64,000 nucleotides of DNA from Spirochaetota bacterium (GCA_026398595.1 JAPLSO010000019.1:31320-95319); one strand, 5' to 3'; shown: positions 7,794-16,718, counted from the first letter of the stretch. Made by a program: numbers and translations. The notes: generated by a model from the letters alone, not told the origin.

Positions 7794-9179
7794 ATGCGTA
7801 GGTTCAAGTTGTTCTTGCGAAAAGGTATTTTTTACGTCCAATTGTTGAATCCCCAAACAGGCACCTACCTTACTGCGAAATCTACTGGTAAGGTGAATCG
7901 TGACGAAGCCGCTGGAGTGGTTTCTGATTGGCTCAAGAATGGTATCCCGGATAAGAAGATAAATGGCAAGAAATCTGTTGAAGACGCACTTGCACTACAA
8001 TCTGTATTAGCTAACCTTCATGTTCTTCCCCTGAGTACTGATGATGTCCAGAAGATCACCGACATCTTGAAATCCAGGCATCTGCTAGATAGCGCCATTG
8101 TGACTTCGGCTACTAGCTCTCAAGGATTGATTGAATACCTAACCGCATTCTGGGACTTTGACACGTCGCCCTATATCAAGGAAAAGCTCCTCCATGGACA
8201 AAAGATTGGTCGGATGAGGGCAATCGACTCAAGCCGAACGGCTAAATACTGGAAGCGATTCTTTGGCGATCAGAAGAGGATAGGGGAGGTAACCCGGTCC
8301 GATTTGAGAGACTTTTCGCTCTGGCTTGCCGAGTACAAGGTAGTCTCGAAGAAGAAGCCGCCCAAGGGAGCCAAGGGGCAACAGGGGAAGGACTTCTTCA
8401 CTTCCTCGATGCCTGAGAAGGAGAAGTTCCTTTCAGCGGGTACGATCAACAAGGTGATGCTGGCAGGAACGCTCCCTTTGAAATGGGCAGCTTACCACAA
8501 TGAGATACCAATCGATCCCGGCAAGGGACTCATGAAGTTCTCGGGAATACCGAAGGCGAGGGGTATACTCACGGAGAAGGAGGCAATAGCCCTCTTTGAA
8601 GTAGAATGGAAGGAAGAACGCTCAAAGATTGCTTCCATGCTGAGTATGAGTACCGGGCTCAGGGCTGGCGAGGTGCTTGCTTTGCGCCTTTGTGACATTG
8701 GGACTGATAGGCTGTATATAAATCATTCCTGGTCGTGGACGGACGGCTTGAAGTGTACTAAGACGGGCAAGGTTCGAGTTGTCCCCCTGCTTCCGTCTCT
8801 TCGGGAAAAATTGATCAAGTTGGCCGAGGCGAATCCTCATGGCAAGGATGGCTTCATTTTCTTTGGATTGGTGCCTGACAAGCCAATGGATACCCATTTC
8901 CTTCTTGATGGCTTGAAAGATGCTCTGGCGAAGATCGGCATCACTGAGGAAATACGGGCAAAGCGAAACATCGTTTTCCATTCTTGGAGACATTACTTTG
9001 CAACTAAAATGAGGGGCAAGCTCGATGCCAACACAGTAAAGCGGGCTACAGGGCATTCCACGGAGACCATGCTGGAACATTACGCAGAACATGAACGTGA
9101 GGAAGACCTAGACAGCCTGTATTCGACCGCCGATGAAGTATTCGGGAACATCATTCCTTTTGAGAAAAGGTCAGCATAA
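7794..9179 (+). CDS. tyrosine recombinase / integrase
   Basis: A 461-residue phage-type integrase that would catalyse insertion and excision of the island at tRNA-Lys. All catalytic residues are visible: R290 (TGLRAGE), K326 (KTGKVRVVPL), H396 and R399 (HSWRHYF), H421 (TGHST) and the nucleophile Y430 (EHYAEH). The N-terminal 200 residues hold an AP2/SAM-like DNA-binding region. ATG 7794 follows GAGGAGAATCA; the frame is open a little upstream. Position directly after the attL tRNA supports its role. It appears intact, unlike the recombinase relic at 9541. Confidence 0.93.
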   Translation: MRRFKLFLRKGIFYVQLLNPQTGTYLTAKSTGKVNRDEAAGVVSDWLKNGIPDKKINGKKSVEDALALQSVLANLHVLPLSTDDVQKITDILKSRHLLDSAIVTSATSSQGLIEYLTAFWDFDTSPYIKEKLLHGQKIGRMRAIDSSRTAKYWKRFFGDQKRIGEVTRSDLRDFSLWLAEYKVVSKKKPPKGAKGQQGKDFFTSSMPEKEKFLSAGTINKVMLAGTLPLKWAAYHNEIPIDPGKGLMKFSGIPKARGILTEKEAIALFEVEWKEERSKIASMLSMSTGLRAGEVLALRLCDIGTDRLYINHSWSWTDGLKCTKTGKVRVVPLLPSLREKLIKLAEANPHGKDGFIFFGLVPDKPMDTHFLLDGLKDALAKIGITEEIRAKRNIVFHSWRHYFATKMRGKLDANTVKRATGHSTETMLEHYAEHEREEDLDSLYSTADEVFGNIIPFEKRSA

Positions 9180-9188
9180 GGAGTAGTG

Positions 9189-9239
9189 ATCAAGGGGGAG
9201 AAAATACCTTCAAAAGTATCTTTGCATCTCCCCCTTGAT
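9189..9239. terminator. hairpin after integrase gene
   Basis: A perfect 13-bp stem (9189-9201 with 9227-9239, ATCAAGGGGGAGA) that encloses a smaller ATAC/GTAT stem. It begins ten bases after the integrase stop. No T-run follows, so it may be a weak terminator or an mRNA-stabilising structure. Confidence 0.5.
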
Positions 9240-9296
9240 GGTCTATTATCCGTCTGTGTCTCTCAATGACCTTCCCGGTCAGTTCCAGCCAGTACC

Positions 9297-9533
9297 ATGG
9301 CTGAAGTGCTAGAAAGCCGATTGATTCCGGCTTTGGCAAAGGAAGACAAGACATTGCGAAAACCTCATGATCCTACGGTTGTTGAAGGCATCCATACGCA
9401 GATCGATAATCTTCTAGTCTGGGCTCCCGAGTATGGAGCAATTGAACTCACCATTTGCTTCCATGATGGGAAAATTGCCAAGACGGAAGAACGGCGAACG
9501 GTAACTTTGCTTCAAACAGGGGGATCGTCTTGA
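9297..9533 (+). CDS. small hypothetical protein of the island
   Basis: A 78-residue open frame with a natural-looking composition (segments VVEGIHTQIDNLLVWAP and GAIELTICFHDGKIAKTEER suggest an alpha/beta fold). I recognise no family. It follows the integrase on the same strand by 117 bp, and small genes in this position are common in integrated elements. No clear ribosome site precedes ATG 9297, which lowers confidence. Confidence 0.45.
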   Translation: MAEVLESRLIPALAKEDKTLRKPHDPTVVEGIHTQIDNLLVWAPEYGAIELTICFHDGKIAKTEERRTVTLLQTGGSS

Positions 9534-9540
9534 AAATACG

Positions 9541-9690
9541 AGAATAGGCTTATGTGTAACAGGACATGCAACGACGGAAATGTTTGAGCATTATACTAAT
9601 CATGAACTGGAAGAAGGGATGAAGATGTTGAACAAAGCTGCAACGGAGGCGTTTGCCACTATTCTCCCGTTTATACGTGAGTCGGCGTAA
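9541..9690 (+). pseudogene. 3' remnant of a second tyrosine recombinase
   Basis: The frame ending in TAA at 9688-9690 reads as the last ~45 residues of a phage integrase: TGHATTEMFEHYTNHELEEG, then a tail ending TILPFIRESA. It parallels the end of the intact integrase (TGHSTETMLEHYAEHEREE ... IIPFEKRSA) and includes the catalytic His and Tyr. No start or upstream catalytic region exists. This is a relic of an earlier integrase, marking a previous insertion or recombination end. Confidence 0.8.
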
Positions 9691-9751
9691 TGTAAAATAT
9701 TGTTTTAACCTGCAGCCTGATTTGTTCCAGTTGTCAGGTAAAAAAATCATA

Positions 9752-10366
9752 TTAAACACCATTCCAACATAGTAATTCGTTTAGCTTTGATTCTAATAAT
9801 TCCTTTCTTTTTTCATAGAATACTTCAAAATGTTCTATTTCAAAATCTACATTATCTGGTATAAAAGCTTGAGCTTTAAATGCTTTTCTTTGTTCTTCAT
9901 TCATATCATTATAATATTCAAGTAGACTTATCGCACTTTTACTACCATTACTACGGCCTTCCAGCAATTGTAAATTTGGCAACCTGTTTCTATTACTTCT
10001 CCATCTGCTCCAATCTTCCTTTGTTACTGAAATTGGCTGACTAGAATCAAATTTTACACCAGGATGCAGATGATCTTGTTCGTATTTAATTGAGCTTTTA
10101 ATCCAACCAAGACTTAGGTAATATAAGGTTTCTCCAGCAACACGACTGCCTTTTTCTTGATTTAAAATGTCTTCAATTTTAGCTTTTGTTACTCTGAGTT
10201 CATTTTTCTGATCAAGCATTTCTATTGTTATTTCTCTATTATTATCATTGATAAAACTTTTCATTTGCTGTAGTATTCCTTTTGTTCCATTTCTAAAATA
10301 ATTAAACAATATTGCCCTAAGAAGATATGCTTTAATCTCTATGGGTTTAATCTCTATGGGTTTAAT
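9752..10366 (-). pseudogene. C-terminal fragment of a DUF262/DUF1524-type nuclease
   Basis: About 204 residues read on the minus strand and end at a proper stop. The segment YEQDHLHP followed by NRLPNLQLLEGRSNGSKSAI matches the His-Asn nuclease signature of DUF1524, the C-terminal half of GmrSD-like modification-dependent restriction proteins. The N-terminal DUF262 (ParB-like) half is missing because an IS200-like element abuts the break at about 10366. The longer open frame to 10513 is IS sequence read backwards. Likely a dead defence gene; base use is AT-rich. Confidence 0.7.
10331..10360. repeat. 15-bp tandem duplication next to the IS end
   Basis: The unit TTTAATCTCTATGGG occurs twice in a row, followed by a third partial TTTAAT that meets the left end of the IS200-like element. 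In the nuclease fragment it encodes a repeated KPIEI. Confidence 0.8.
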
Positions 10367-10893
10367 TCCCCGCAGCTCTGCTGCGGCTTTGGTACAATAT
10401 AGGTATGAGTGAGTATAGCCATAAAAATCATAATGTATCAGTATTGCTATATCATATAGTATATCCAGCAAAATACAGGAAAGTAGTATTTTCTGAATAA
10501 GTAGATAAAACATTAAGGGATATATGTATAGAGATAGAAAATAGGTATGAAATAAAATTTATTGAAATAGGGACAGAAAAAGATCATGTGCATTTTCTAG
10601 TGCAATCAGTTCCGACGTATAGTCCGAGTAAGATAGTACAAATAATAAAAAGCATAACAGCAAAGAAGATTTTCGAAAGATGTCCCGAAGTAAAAAAGGC
10701 ATTGTGGGGAGGAGAATTTTGGACGAAAGGATATTATATAGGATCAACGGGAAAGCATGGGGATGAAGAATTGATAGGGAATTATGTAAAGAATCAAGGA
10801 AGAAATTCAGAAGAGTATAAAAGACTGTACGTGGACAATCAGTTGAAATTATTCGAATAGAGCGAGTTCATACCCCGGAGCTCTGCTCCGGGG
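10367..10893 (+). mobile_element. IS200/IS605-family element (tnpA only)
   Basis: A ~530-bp element with one Y1-transposase gene bounded by two subterminal hairpins that share the loop CTCTG: CCGCAG/CTGCGG at 10370-10386 and CCCCGGAG/CTCCGGGG at 10873-10893. Hairpin ends and absence of inverted repeats or target duplication are normal for single-strand IS200/IS605 transposition. It separates the truncated nuclease from the truncated ankyrin gene. Exact ends are not certain. Confidence 0.75.
10405..10860 (+). pseudogene. tnpA: IS200-type transposase TnpA with in-frame stop
   Basis: The frame from ATG 10405 encodes a ~150-residue Y1 HUH transposase: an N-terminal KNHNVSVLLYHIVYPAKYR, the HUH motif DHVHFLV, and the nucleophile region KGYYIGSTG, ending ...LKLFE. 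A TAA at 10498-10500 interrupts the frame after residue 31 (VVFSE*VDK). The downstream part can be read only from ATG 10588, which would lack the HUH-preceding strand. The copy is therefore probably inactive unless the stop is read through. Confidence 0.85.
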
Positions 10894-10898
10894 TAGTT

Positions 10899-11531
10899 GA
10901 TTTTATAAATAAAAAAAATAAATGGGGTGAAACACCATTAATGTCTGCAATACGAGTACCCAATGAAGCGTTATTTGACAAATTGATATCATTAGGTGCA
11001 GATTTAAATGCAAAAACAGATGATGGGCAGACAATACTCCAAAATGCTTCTATATGGGCATGTGGAAAGGATGGAGGAAATATTATAAAAAAACTAATTG
11101 GTCTAGGAATTGATCTGAATAGTAGAAGCGGAGAAAATAATTCAACTCCATTAATGTTTATGGTTCAAATGTATAATTGTGATAGTCGTAATATTGAATT
11201 GTTAATAAAAAATGGCACAAGAGTTAACGAGAAAGATAGAAATGGAAATACTGCCTTGATGCTAGCTACTACTGAAAGTAAAAATGAGAACATGCAAAGA
11301 CTTTTAAGTAATGGAGCGAATATCAACGAAGTGAACAATTTTGGTGAAACTGCATTAATGATTGCAGCACGATTTGATAGGACTGGTGATACGATAAAAA
11401 TGCTTCTTGATGAAGGAGCAAATGCAAAGATTAAATCAAGAGATAATAAAACTGCTTTTAATTATGCTGAAAAAAATAGTAATATTAAAAACTCTATGAT
11501 TTATTGGAGGCTTAATGATTTACAGTATTAA
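10899..11531 (+). pseudogene. ankyrin-repeat protein, 5' truncated
   Basis: About 210 residues of ankyrin repeats (NKWGETPLMSAI, DLNAKTDDGQTIL, RVNEKDRNGNTALMLA, NINEVNNFGETALMIA), probably five to six units, ending in a short tail. The first repeat begins upstream of the first available ATG (10941) and runs straight into the IS200-like end, so the 5' part has been lost. AT-rich composition differs sharply from the host. Ankyrin repeats bind proteins; the target is unknown. The shortened frame could still be translated from 10941. Confidence 0.75.
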
Positions 11532-11554
11532 TGGATTTTGATATTCACAATGGG

Positions 11555-11785
11555 TTAGACGCTTAAGCGTCGGTTCACCTTGTGCGAAGGCAAATTGTAG
11601 GGTCAGTCGATTCCTGGAGGATGCGGGTACGACAATCCAGAACACCATACGAAGAGGGGAGAACCAAAGGGCGTATAACGCCCCGGCGCGAAAGCGCTAG
11701 AGCCATAGTGGGTCGAATGGGCCAGTCGTTAGGCCACGGTAAGGCGATACAGGAAAATCAGTCGGTTCAAGTCCGGCGTCGCCTA
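11555..11785 (+). ncRNA. structured GC-rich RNA candidate (possibly HEARO/omega-RNA-like)
   Basis: A ~230-bp GC-rich block inside AT-rich DNA with no believable protein. Many helices are visible: GACGC-TTAA-GCGTC (11558-11571), CTGG/CCAG, GGGCG-TATAA-CGCCC (11669-11683), GGCGC-GAAA-GCGCT tetraloop (11685-11698), GGCC/GGCC (11720-11735). It ends in a tRNA-like unit: AGGCGAT 11742-11748 pairs with GTCGCCT 11778-11784 and encloses a T-arm-like hairpin (GTCGG-TTCAAGT-CCGGC). Size, density of helices and location beside an IS200-like element recall HEARO RNAs (IscB omega-RNA), but no iscB gene follows. The family assignment is inference; that it is a structured RNA is better supported. Confidence 0.5.
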
Positions 11786-11851
11786 TTCGGTTATATGTGC
11801 ATGAATACAAATTTACATATATAATAAAAGTCATCAATGAAGGAGCTGAAG

Positions 11852-12172
11852 ATGAAACTGGGAATAATTCTCGAAACAAAAGAACTTGAGAAAGCATGGA
11901 ATGCATTTCGCTTTGCGGTGACAGCCAGAAAGCAAGGGCATGAAGTGAAAGTGTTCCTCATGGGGGAAGCGGTGGAATGCGAGGGTTTGACCCATGAGAA
12001 ATACAATGTAGACGAGCAGCTAAAGAAGTTTGTCGCCGCAGGTGGTGAAATCCTGGCATGCGGGACATGCTTGAAGTCTCGCCAAAAGGAAGGAACTGAA
12101 GCTTGTCCGCTTGCTACAATGATCGATTGTATAAAACTGGTAGAGTGGGCCGAAAAAGTAGTGACCTTTTAG
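11852..12172 (+). CDS. DsrE-family small protein with CxxC motif
   Basis: A 106-residue protein of the DsrE/DsrF/TusD-like fold (MKLGIILETKE, then FRFAVTARKQGHEVKVFLMGE), a family that handles sulfane sulfur or acts as a small accessory to transporters. Five cysteines are present, including a CGTC pair at 70-73 plus C43, C85 and C93, which suggests thiol or metal chemistry. ATG 11852 follows AAGGAGCTGAAG; an ATG 15 bases upstream is less likely. It sits convergent to a two-gene permease and PadR regulator; a shared role in metal or thiol export is inferred. Confidence 0.75.
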   Translation: MKLGIILETKELEKAWNAFRFAVTARKQGHEVKVFLMGEAVECEGLTHEKYNVDEQLKKFVAAGGEILACGTCLKSRQKEGTEACPLATMIDCIKLVEWAEKVVTF

Positions 12173-12178
12173 ACTGTA

Positions 12179-12213
12179 ATAGGCCCGCTGATCATCCAGA
12201 TTAGCGAGCCTAT
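12179..12213. terminator. hairpin between DsrE gene and permease genes
   Basis: ATAGGCCCGCT (12179-12189) pairs with AGCGAGCCTAT (12203-12213) with one mismatch. It begins six bases after the DsrE-family stop, between convergent genes. No T-tract, so termination strength is doubtful. Confidence 0.4.
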
Positions 12214-12276
12214 GCGGTGGGATAGATTGTCGTCCTGTTCAAATTCAGCATCGCCTACTTGCCAAGTAAGCCAATT

Positions 12277-12813
12277 TCAAATGAGGTTTTCAGCATTCCC
12301 ATATACACGATCGACCTCCTTCTGGGGAACGAACTGAATGATTAACTTAGCGATGACAATGATACCTACAATATCGATTGCAAACCGCGACAGGGCAAAA
12401 CGAAGTCCCAAGGCTCCGATCTCAAAGAGCAGCATCGGTATCTTGGTCGTAGACCAAGCGCCTATAAAGATGAGGATATTCTTGAAGCTCGCCCCCTTCT
12501 TCATGAGAACTGCTGCGAAGGGGAAAGCACCATAGAGCGGCCCTGCCGCGAATGAGCCAAGCAGGAAGGCAATAACTGTTCCCTTGAGTCCAGAACCCTT
12601 ACCCATGTATTTGATCATTTTCTCGCGCGGCACCCAGATATCAAGAAGGCCAAGAAGTATGAATATAGGCGGAATCAGGAGGAACATAGTCTTGGTCTGG
12701 AAAGCAATCATCGAGATAGATTTGGACCGATAAGAGGGGAAGACTAAAAGAAACATTATGAATAAGAACACCGAAATAATAGCCACCAGGTACCGCTTGA
12801 AGAAGTTTTTCAT
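12277..12813 (-). CDS. permease, second half (DUF318/ArsP-like)
   Basis: A 178-residue membrane protein with about four to five helices; the segment GTVIAFLLGSFAAGPLYGAFP and the following FAAVLMKKGASFKNILIFIG are typical of the predicted-permease family PF03773 (organoarsenical permease ArsP and relatives). Family members are usually ~300-residue proteins with two related halves; here the halves are separate genes. ATG 12813 overlaps the stop of the first half as ATGA, so the two are translationally coupled and probably form a heteromer. The substrate is unknown. Confidence 0.75.
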   Translation of the reverse strand: MKNFFKRYLVAIISVFLFIMFLLVFPSYRSKSISMIAFQTKTMFLLIPPIFILLGLLDIWVPREKMIKYMGKGSGLKGTVIAFLLGSFAAGPLYGAFPFAAVLMKKGASFKNILIFIGAWSTTKIPMLLFEIGALGLRFALSRFAIDIVGIIVIAKLIIQFVPQKEVDRVYGNAENLI

Positions 12814-13292
12814 AAGCTCACCACCCAACCGACGAATAGTGCAACGGCGAAAGAGAAGATAAAGGCAAAACTATTCCTGAGAATTGCAGCCTTGCGCCCG
12901 AAATACTTTGCCTCCATGGGTAGGGTGACGACACCGACCATCATGAGGCTGGATATAAAGGCAGCGATTTGCGTCGCTCCCGCTCCATTTTGCATAAGCG
13001 CGGCAGCGGCAGGAAAGGCTACAAAACCAGGTATAAGCGTAATAGCCCCGACGAGCGCGGCGATAACAATGCCTAGTACTCCGCTCCCGCTCCCGAGGAA
13101 ACGCGAAATGGTTGCGGTATCGAGTACCGCGAGCGTCACAGCTACCAAGAGAAGAACGACGAGAAATTGGGGTAGAATTACCTCAAAGGCCTTCAGTGCT
13201 TTCAGTAGGGCTTTCTTTGTTTTTCCGAAATCTCGGAAGGCTGACACAAGCAAACCCGCCCCAGCAATTACATAGAGAAGTATCGTATCCAC
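12810..13292 (-). CDS. permease, first half (DUF318/ArsP-like)
   Basis: A 160-residue membrane protein with about five helices; VGAITLIPGFVAFPAAAALMQNGAG is the counterpart of the LGSFAAGPLYGAFPFAAVLMKKG region in the partner gene, split here for length: GFVAFPAAAALMQNGAG. The two halves look like an ancient internal duplication of the PF03773 permease carried as two genes. It lies 48 bp downstream of a PadR-family regulator on the same strand, so the order is regulator, permease A, permease B. Likely an efflux system for a metal(loid) or small thiol compound; this is inferred from the family and context. Confidence 0.72.
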   Translation of the reverse strand: MDTILLYVIAGAGLLVSAFRDFGKTKKALLKALKAFEVILPQFLVVLLLVAVTLAVLDTATISRFLGSGSGVLGIVIAALVGAITLIPGFVAFPAAAALMQNGAGATQIAAFISSLMMVGVVTLPMEAKYFGRKAAILRNSFAFIFSFAVALFVGWVVSL

Positions 13293-13340
13293 ACTTGCCT
13301 CGTTTGATTTTTGATGAGTTAAAGCTTTGTTCTCGTTACC

Positions 13341-13730
13341 CTATTTATTCAGGTTTTTCAGATCTTCGACGAAGGCTCCATATGCATCGATAGATTTTTG
13401 GATCACTAGGGGCCAGGTCTGAAGAAAATCTAGACCTTCCTTGGTAATTCTGTACTCTCGACGTGCGGGGCCGGGCGTCTCAGCCGCCCATGCCGATTCT
13501 AAGAATCCTTCCGCCTCAAGGTGTCTGAGGTGCCGATATGCCTTGGTAGGATCAACTTCATTGATGCCATACCGTCCAAGCCTCTCGACAAGATCGTAGC
13601 CATGGGATGGGGTCTGGGCGATAAGAAGTAGAAGGCAAGGATCGATAAAGTGGCTATGTCCTCCGCATCGGCAACCCTTTTCGCCTGCTACCTTTTCACT
13701 CTCGCATTTACAGTCATTCGATTCACACAT
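13341..13730 (-). CDS. PadR-family regulator with Cys/His-rich N-terminus
   Basis: A 129-residue winged-helix repressor. The PadR fold runs from about residue 30 (LLLIAQTPSHGYDLVERLG) to KAYRHLRHLEAEGFLES and the wing REYRITKEGLDFL. Before it is an unusual 28-residue leader with C2, C7, C9, C20, C22, H25, H27, then C32: a probable metal- or redox-sensing site. It precedes the two permease genes and should control them. A 9+9 bp inverted repeat upstream (13750-13776) is a plausible operator. PadR proteins normally sense phenolics or drugs, so a metal-sensing variant would be notable. Confidence 0.8.
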   Translation of the reverse strand: MCESNDCKCESEKVAGEKGCRCGGHSHFIDPCLLLLIAQTPSHGYDLVERLGRYGINEVDPTKAYRHLRHLEAEGFLESAWAAETPGPARREYRITKEGLDFLQTWPLVIQKSIDAYGAFVEDLKNLNK

Positions 13731-13749
13731 GAGTCCTCTCCTGAGTTTA

Positions 13750-13776
13750 CACTTATAGTCAAGTACCCTATAAGTG
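13750..13776. promoter_or_regulatory. candidate operator for the PadR-family regulator
   Basis: A perfect inverted repeat, CACTTATAG at 13750-13758 and CTATAAGTG at 13768-13776, separated by nine bases. It lies 20 bp upstream of the PadR start codon. Widely spaced dyads in this position fit autoregulation by a PadR dimer. Confidence 0.55.
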
Positions 13777-13929
13777 CATAATACATCTACAATCTATATT
13801 ACACTATTTACGTAACCTGTCAAGCTTTTTCTGAACTTCTTTTTCCCCTTTTGATAGTCGATTGACTTTCTTGAATCGCTTGGGACGCCTTTGCGCGTTC
13901 AATCAAAATTCTCACAGGAGGTCTCTTAA

Positions 13930-14097
13930 ATGGTAGTCGACATGTACTACAGGTTCGGCGTCGGCATCTTCATGATGCTCGTCGAAGGTGAACAGGTTTA
14001 CGGGCAAACGCCGGGAGGCAAGCGGGAATACCTCGGCCCTGTCTCAAAGCTCAAGGCGTTGAAGCGTGAGCTTATGGCATGGGAGGTCGGCGTATGA
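13930..14097 (+). CDS. small island protein, 55 residues
   Basis: A 55-residue frame starting at ATG 13930 behind a strong CAGGAGGTC ribosome site and ending in an ATGA overlap with the radC gene. Both features argue it is real. The sequence includes VVDMYYRFGVGIFMMLVEGE and GPVSKLKALKRELMAWE; I recognise no family. Short proteins like this often accompany RadC-family genes in plasmids and islands. Function unknown. Confidence 0.65.
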   Translation: MVVDMYYRFGVGIFMMLVEGEQVYGQTPGGKREYLGPVSKLKALKRELMAWEVGV

Positions 14098-14571
14098 ATG
14101 ACAACGACAAGTCGGAAGTCATCTCCATGATCCAGGCTGGCAAGTACCATGAGGCAGTCGCCCGGATCGTCTCGGAAGTCCAGATCACCAAACCTAGTGA
14201 TGCCGTGCAGCTTCTTGCCAGGTTTATAGGGAAGTCCCAGGAACACTTCATCGTCATCACCCTAGACGGGGCTCACAGGCCTATCAAGACACGGGCCATC
14301 ACCAAGGGACTCGTCAATAAGACCATGATCCACCCGCGAGAAGTCTTCCGGGTTGCAATCAAGGACAATGCCGTGGCGGTTATCGTATCGCACAATCATC
14401 CGTCAGGCTCTACCGAGCCGTCAAAGGAGGACATCGAGATCACGAAGCGGCTGAAGGATGCGGGGGAGCTTGTCGGCATCCCGGTGCTGGATCACGTAAT
14501 CATCGGCAAGTTCGGCTCCTACAGTTTCGTTGAACATGGCCTGAATCGCCCCGGGTTTACCGGAGAGCCTG

Positions 14572-14579
<8 letters not shown>
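14094..14579 (+). CDS. radC: RadC-family JAB-domain protein (C-terminus altered by IS)
   Basis: A 161-residue RadC-like protein of the short, element-borne type. It has the JAB metal-binding motif HNHPSG with H100, H102 and D113 and the family's EHFIVITLDGAHRPI strand. Element-borne RadC proteins have unclear, possibly DNA-repair or anti-restriction roles; the metallopeptidase-like site is intact. It starts as an ATGA overlap with the 55-residue gene. The family normally ends at about SFVEHGL: here an IS3 element begins in that codon (14542), replacing the tail with about eleven IS-encoded residues. Confidence 0.85.
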
Positions 14580-15710
<1,131 letters not shown>

Positions 15711-15890
15711 GACCCTATCCTCTCAAACAATCCGGTCTCCGGTAAACCCGGGGCGGTTCACTAAAAGTGTGAGCTAAAAGGGGAATTTGATACAGCTCCA
15801 CACATTTGATACATAGAAAATATTGCTGTCTCTTACTATATGATGTATAATGATACTATCAGACTACTGAGAAACAGGGTGCCGGATGGT

Positions 15891-15932
15891 CTTTTAAGGC
15901 GTGGGTCACGTGTTCGAATCACGTGCGGCTCA
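15891..15932 (+). repeat. attR: direct repeat copy 2 of tRNA-Lys 3' end
   Basis: Identical over 42 bp to 7641-7682. It carries only the anticodon loop to the discriminator, so it cannot fold as a tRNA. It marks the distal end of the island; plsY begins 61 bp later and would have lain directly downstream of tRNA-Lys before insertion. Confidence 0.9.
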
Positions 15933-15992
15933 AAATAGAGTCTTTTAGGATTGGTTCTTGTCTGCGGAGCGTTCGATCTGTATCGTAGGACT

Positions 15993-16664
15993 ATGGATAT
16001 CGTAAAACTGCTTCTGGGATTGTTAACCGCTTATCTCATCGGGTCCTTCCCGACCGGCGTAATTGTCGGGAAACTCTTATTCCATAAAGATCCTCGGGAT
16101 AGCGGCAGCGGGGCGAGCGGCGCGACGAACATTTTCAGGCAATTCGGTCCCGCGGCCGGAGTCGCTGTCATCTTCGTCGATGTCGCCAAGGGCGCGCTGG
16201 CTGTGGCCGCTTCCGCCGCACTGGGCTCCGGAGCGGCTGCCGCGGCCGCAACCCCGGCCCCGTCGACAGTCATTCTACTGATCCGGATAGCGGGCGCCCT
16301 TCTTGCCGTCCTGGGGCATGTCTATCCAATATTCGCCGGATTCAGGGGCGGAAAGGGCGTGGCGACAGGCGCGGGCGCTCTCCTGATCATCGCCCCCGAG
16401 GCAGTCCTGTGGTCGGGGGCGGGTTTTCTTCTCGTAATTGGCTTGACGGGCATTGTTTCCGCTAGCTCCATTACGGCCGCGCTGATCCTGCCTGTCTCGG
16501 TCGGCCTGGGAGCGGCCGGAGTCCCTCCCTCGCCCTGGCTTTTTGGTGTTTCCGCCCTCCTTGCCCTCTTCGTCGTATTCACCCATAGGGCGAATATTCG
16601 CCGGATAATCAGAAAAGAGGAGAAATCCTTCCCCAGACTGAGATTCCTCAGAAAGAAGCCCTGA
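15993..16664 (+). CDS. plsY: acyl-phosphate:glycerol-3-phosphate acyltransferase PlsY
   Basis: A 223-residue inner-membrane enzyme that transfers the acyl group from acyl-phosphate to glycerol-3-phosphate in the first step of phospholipid synthesis. Family motifs are clear: GSFPTGVIVGKLLF, DPRDSGSGASGATNIFR near 35-50, and GFRGGKGVATGAG near 115. About five to six membrane helices are present. ATG 15993 fits the conserved N-terminus. The next gene encodes a fatty-acid-kinase-like fusion whose product, acyl-phosphate, is the PlsY substrate, so the neighbourhood is functionally coherent. Confidence 0.93.
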   Translation: MDIVKLLLGLLTAYLIGSFPTGVIVGKLLFHKDPRDSGSGASGATNIFRQFGPAAGVAVIFVDVAKGALAVAASAALGSGAAAAAATPAPSTVILLIRIAGALLAVLGHVYPIFAGFRGGKGVATGAGALLIIAPEAVLWSGAGFLLVIGLTGIVSASSITAALILPVSVGLGAAGVPPSPWLFGVSALLALFVVFTHRANIRRIIRKEEKSFPRLRFLRKKP

Positions 16665-16718
16665 ATGCCACATCTGGTGGTGCTTGCTAGGTGACAAAAT
16701 GTGTAATATTGTAAAATT

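Noticed and set aside
11742..11785. Possible tRNA gene from the acceptor-like and T-arm-like helices
   Set aside because: No D-arm or anticodon arm fits between 11748 and 11761 (only 12 bases). It is kept as part of the structured RNA candidate.
11582..11824. 80-codon plus-strand frame
   Set aside because: Arg/Gln-rich sequence that coincides with the helical RNA candidate and has no ribosome site. It is read as the RNA rather than a protein.
15891..15932. Second tRNA-Lys gene
   Set aside because: Only the 3' 42 bases are present; the preceding sequence cannot form the acceptor, D-arm or 5' anticodon stem. It is an att copy.
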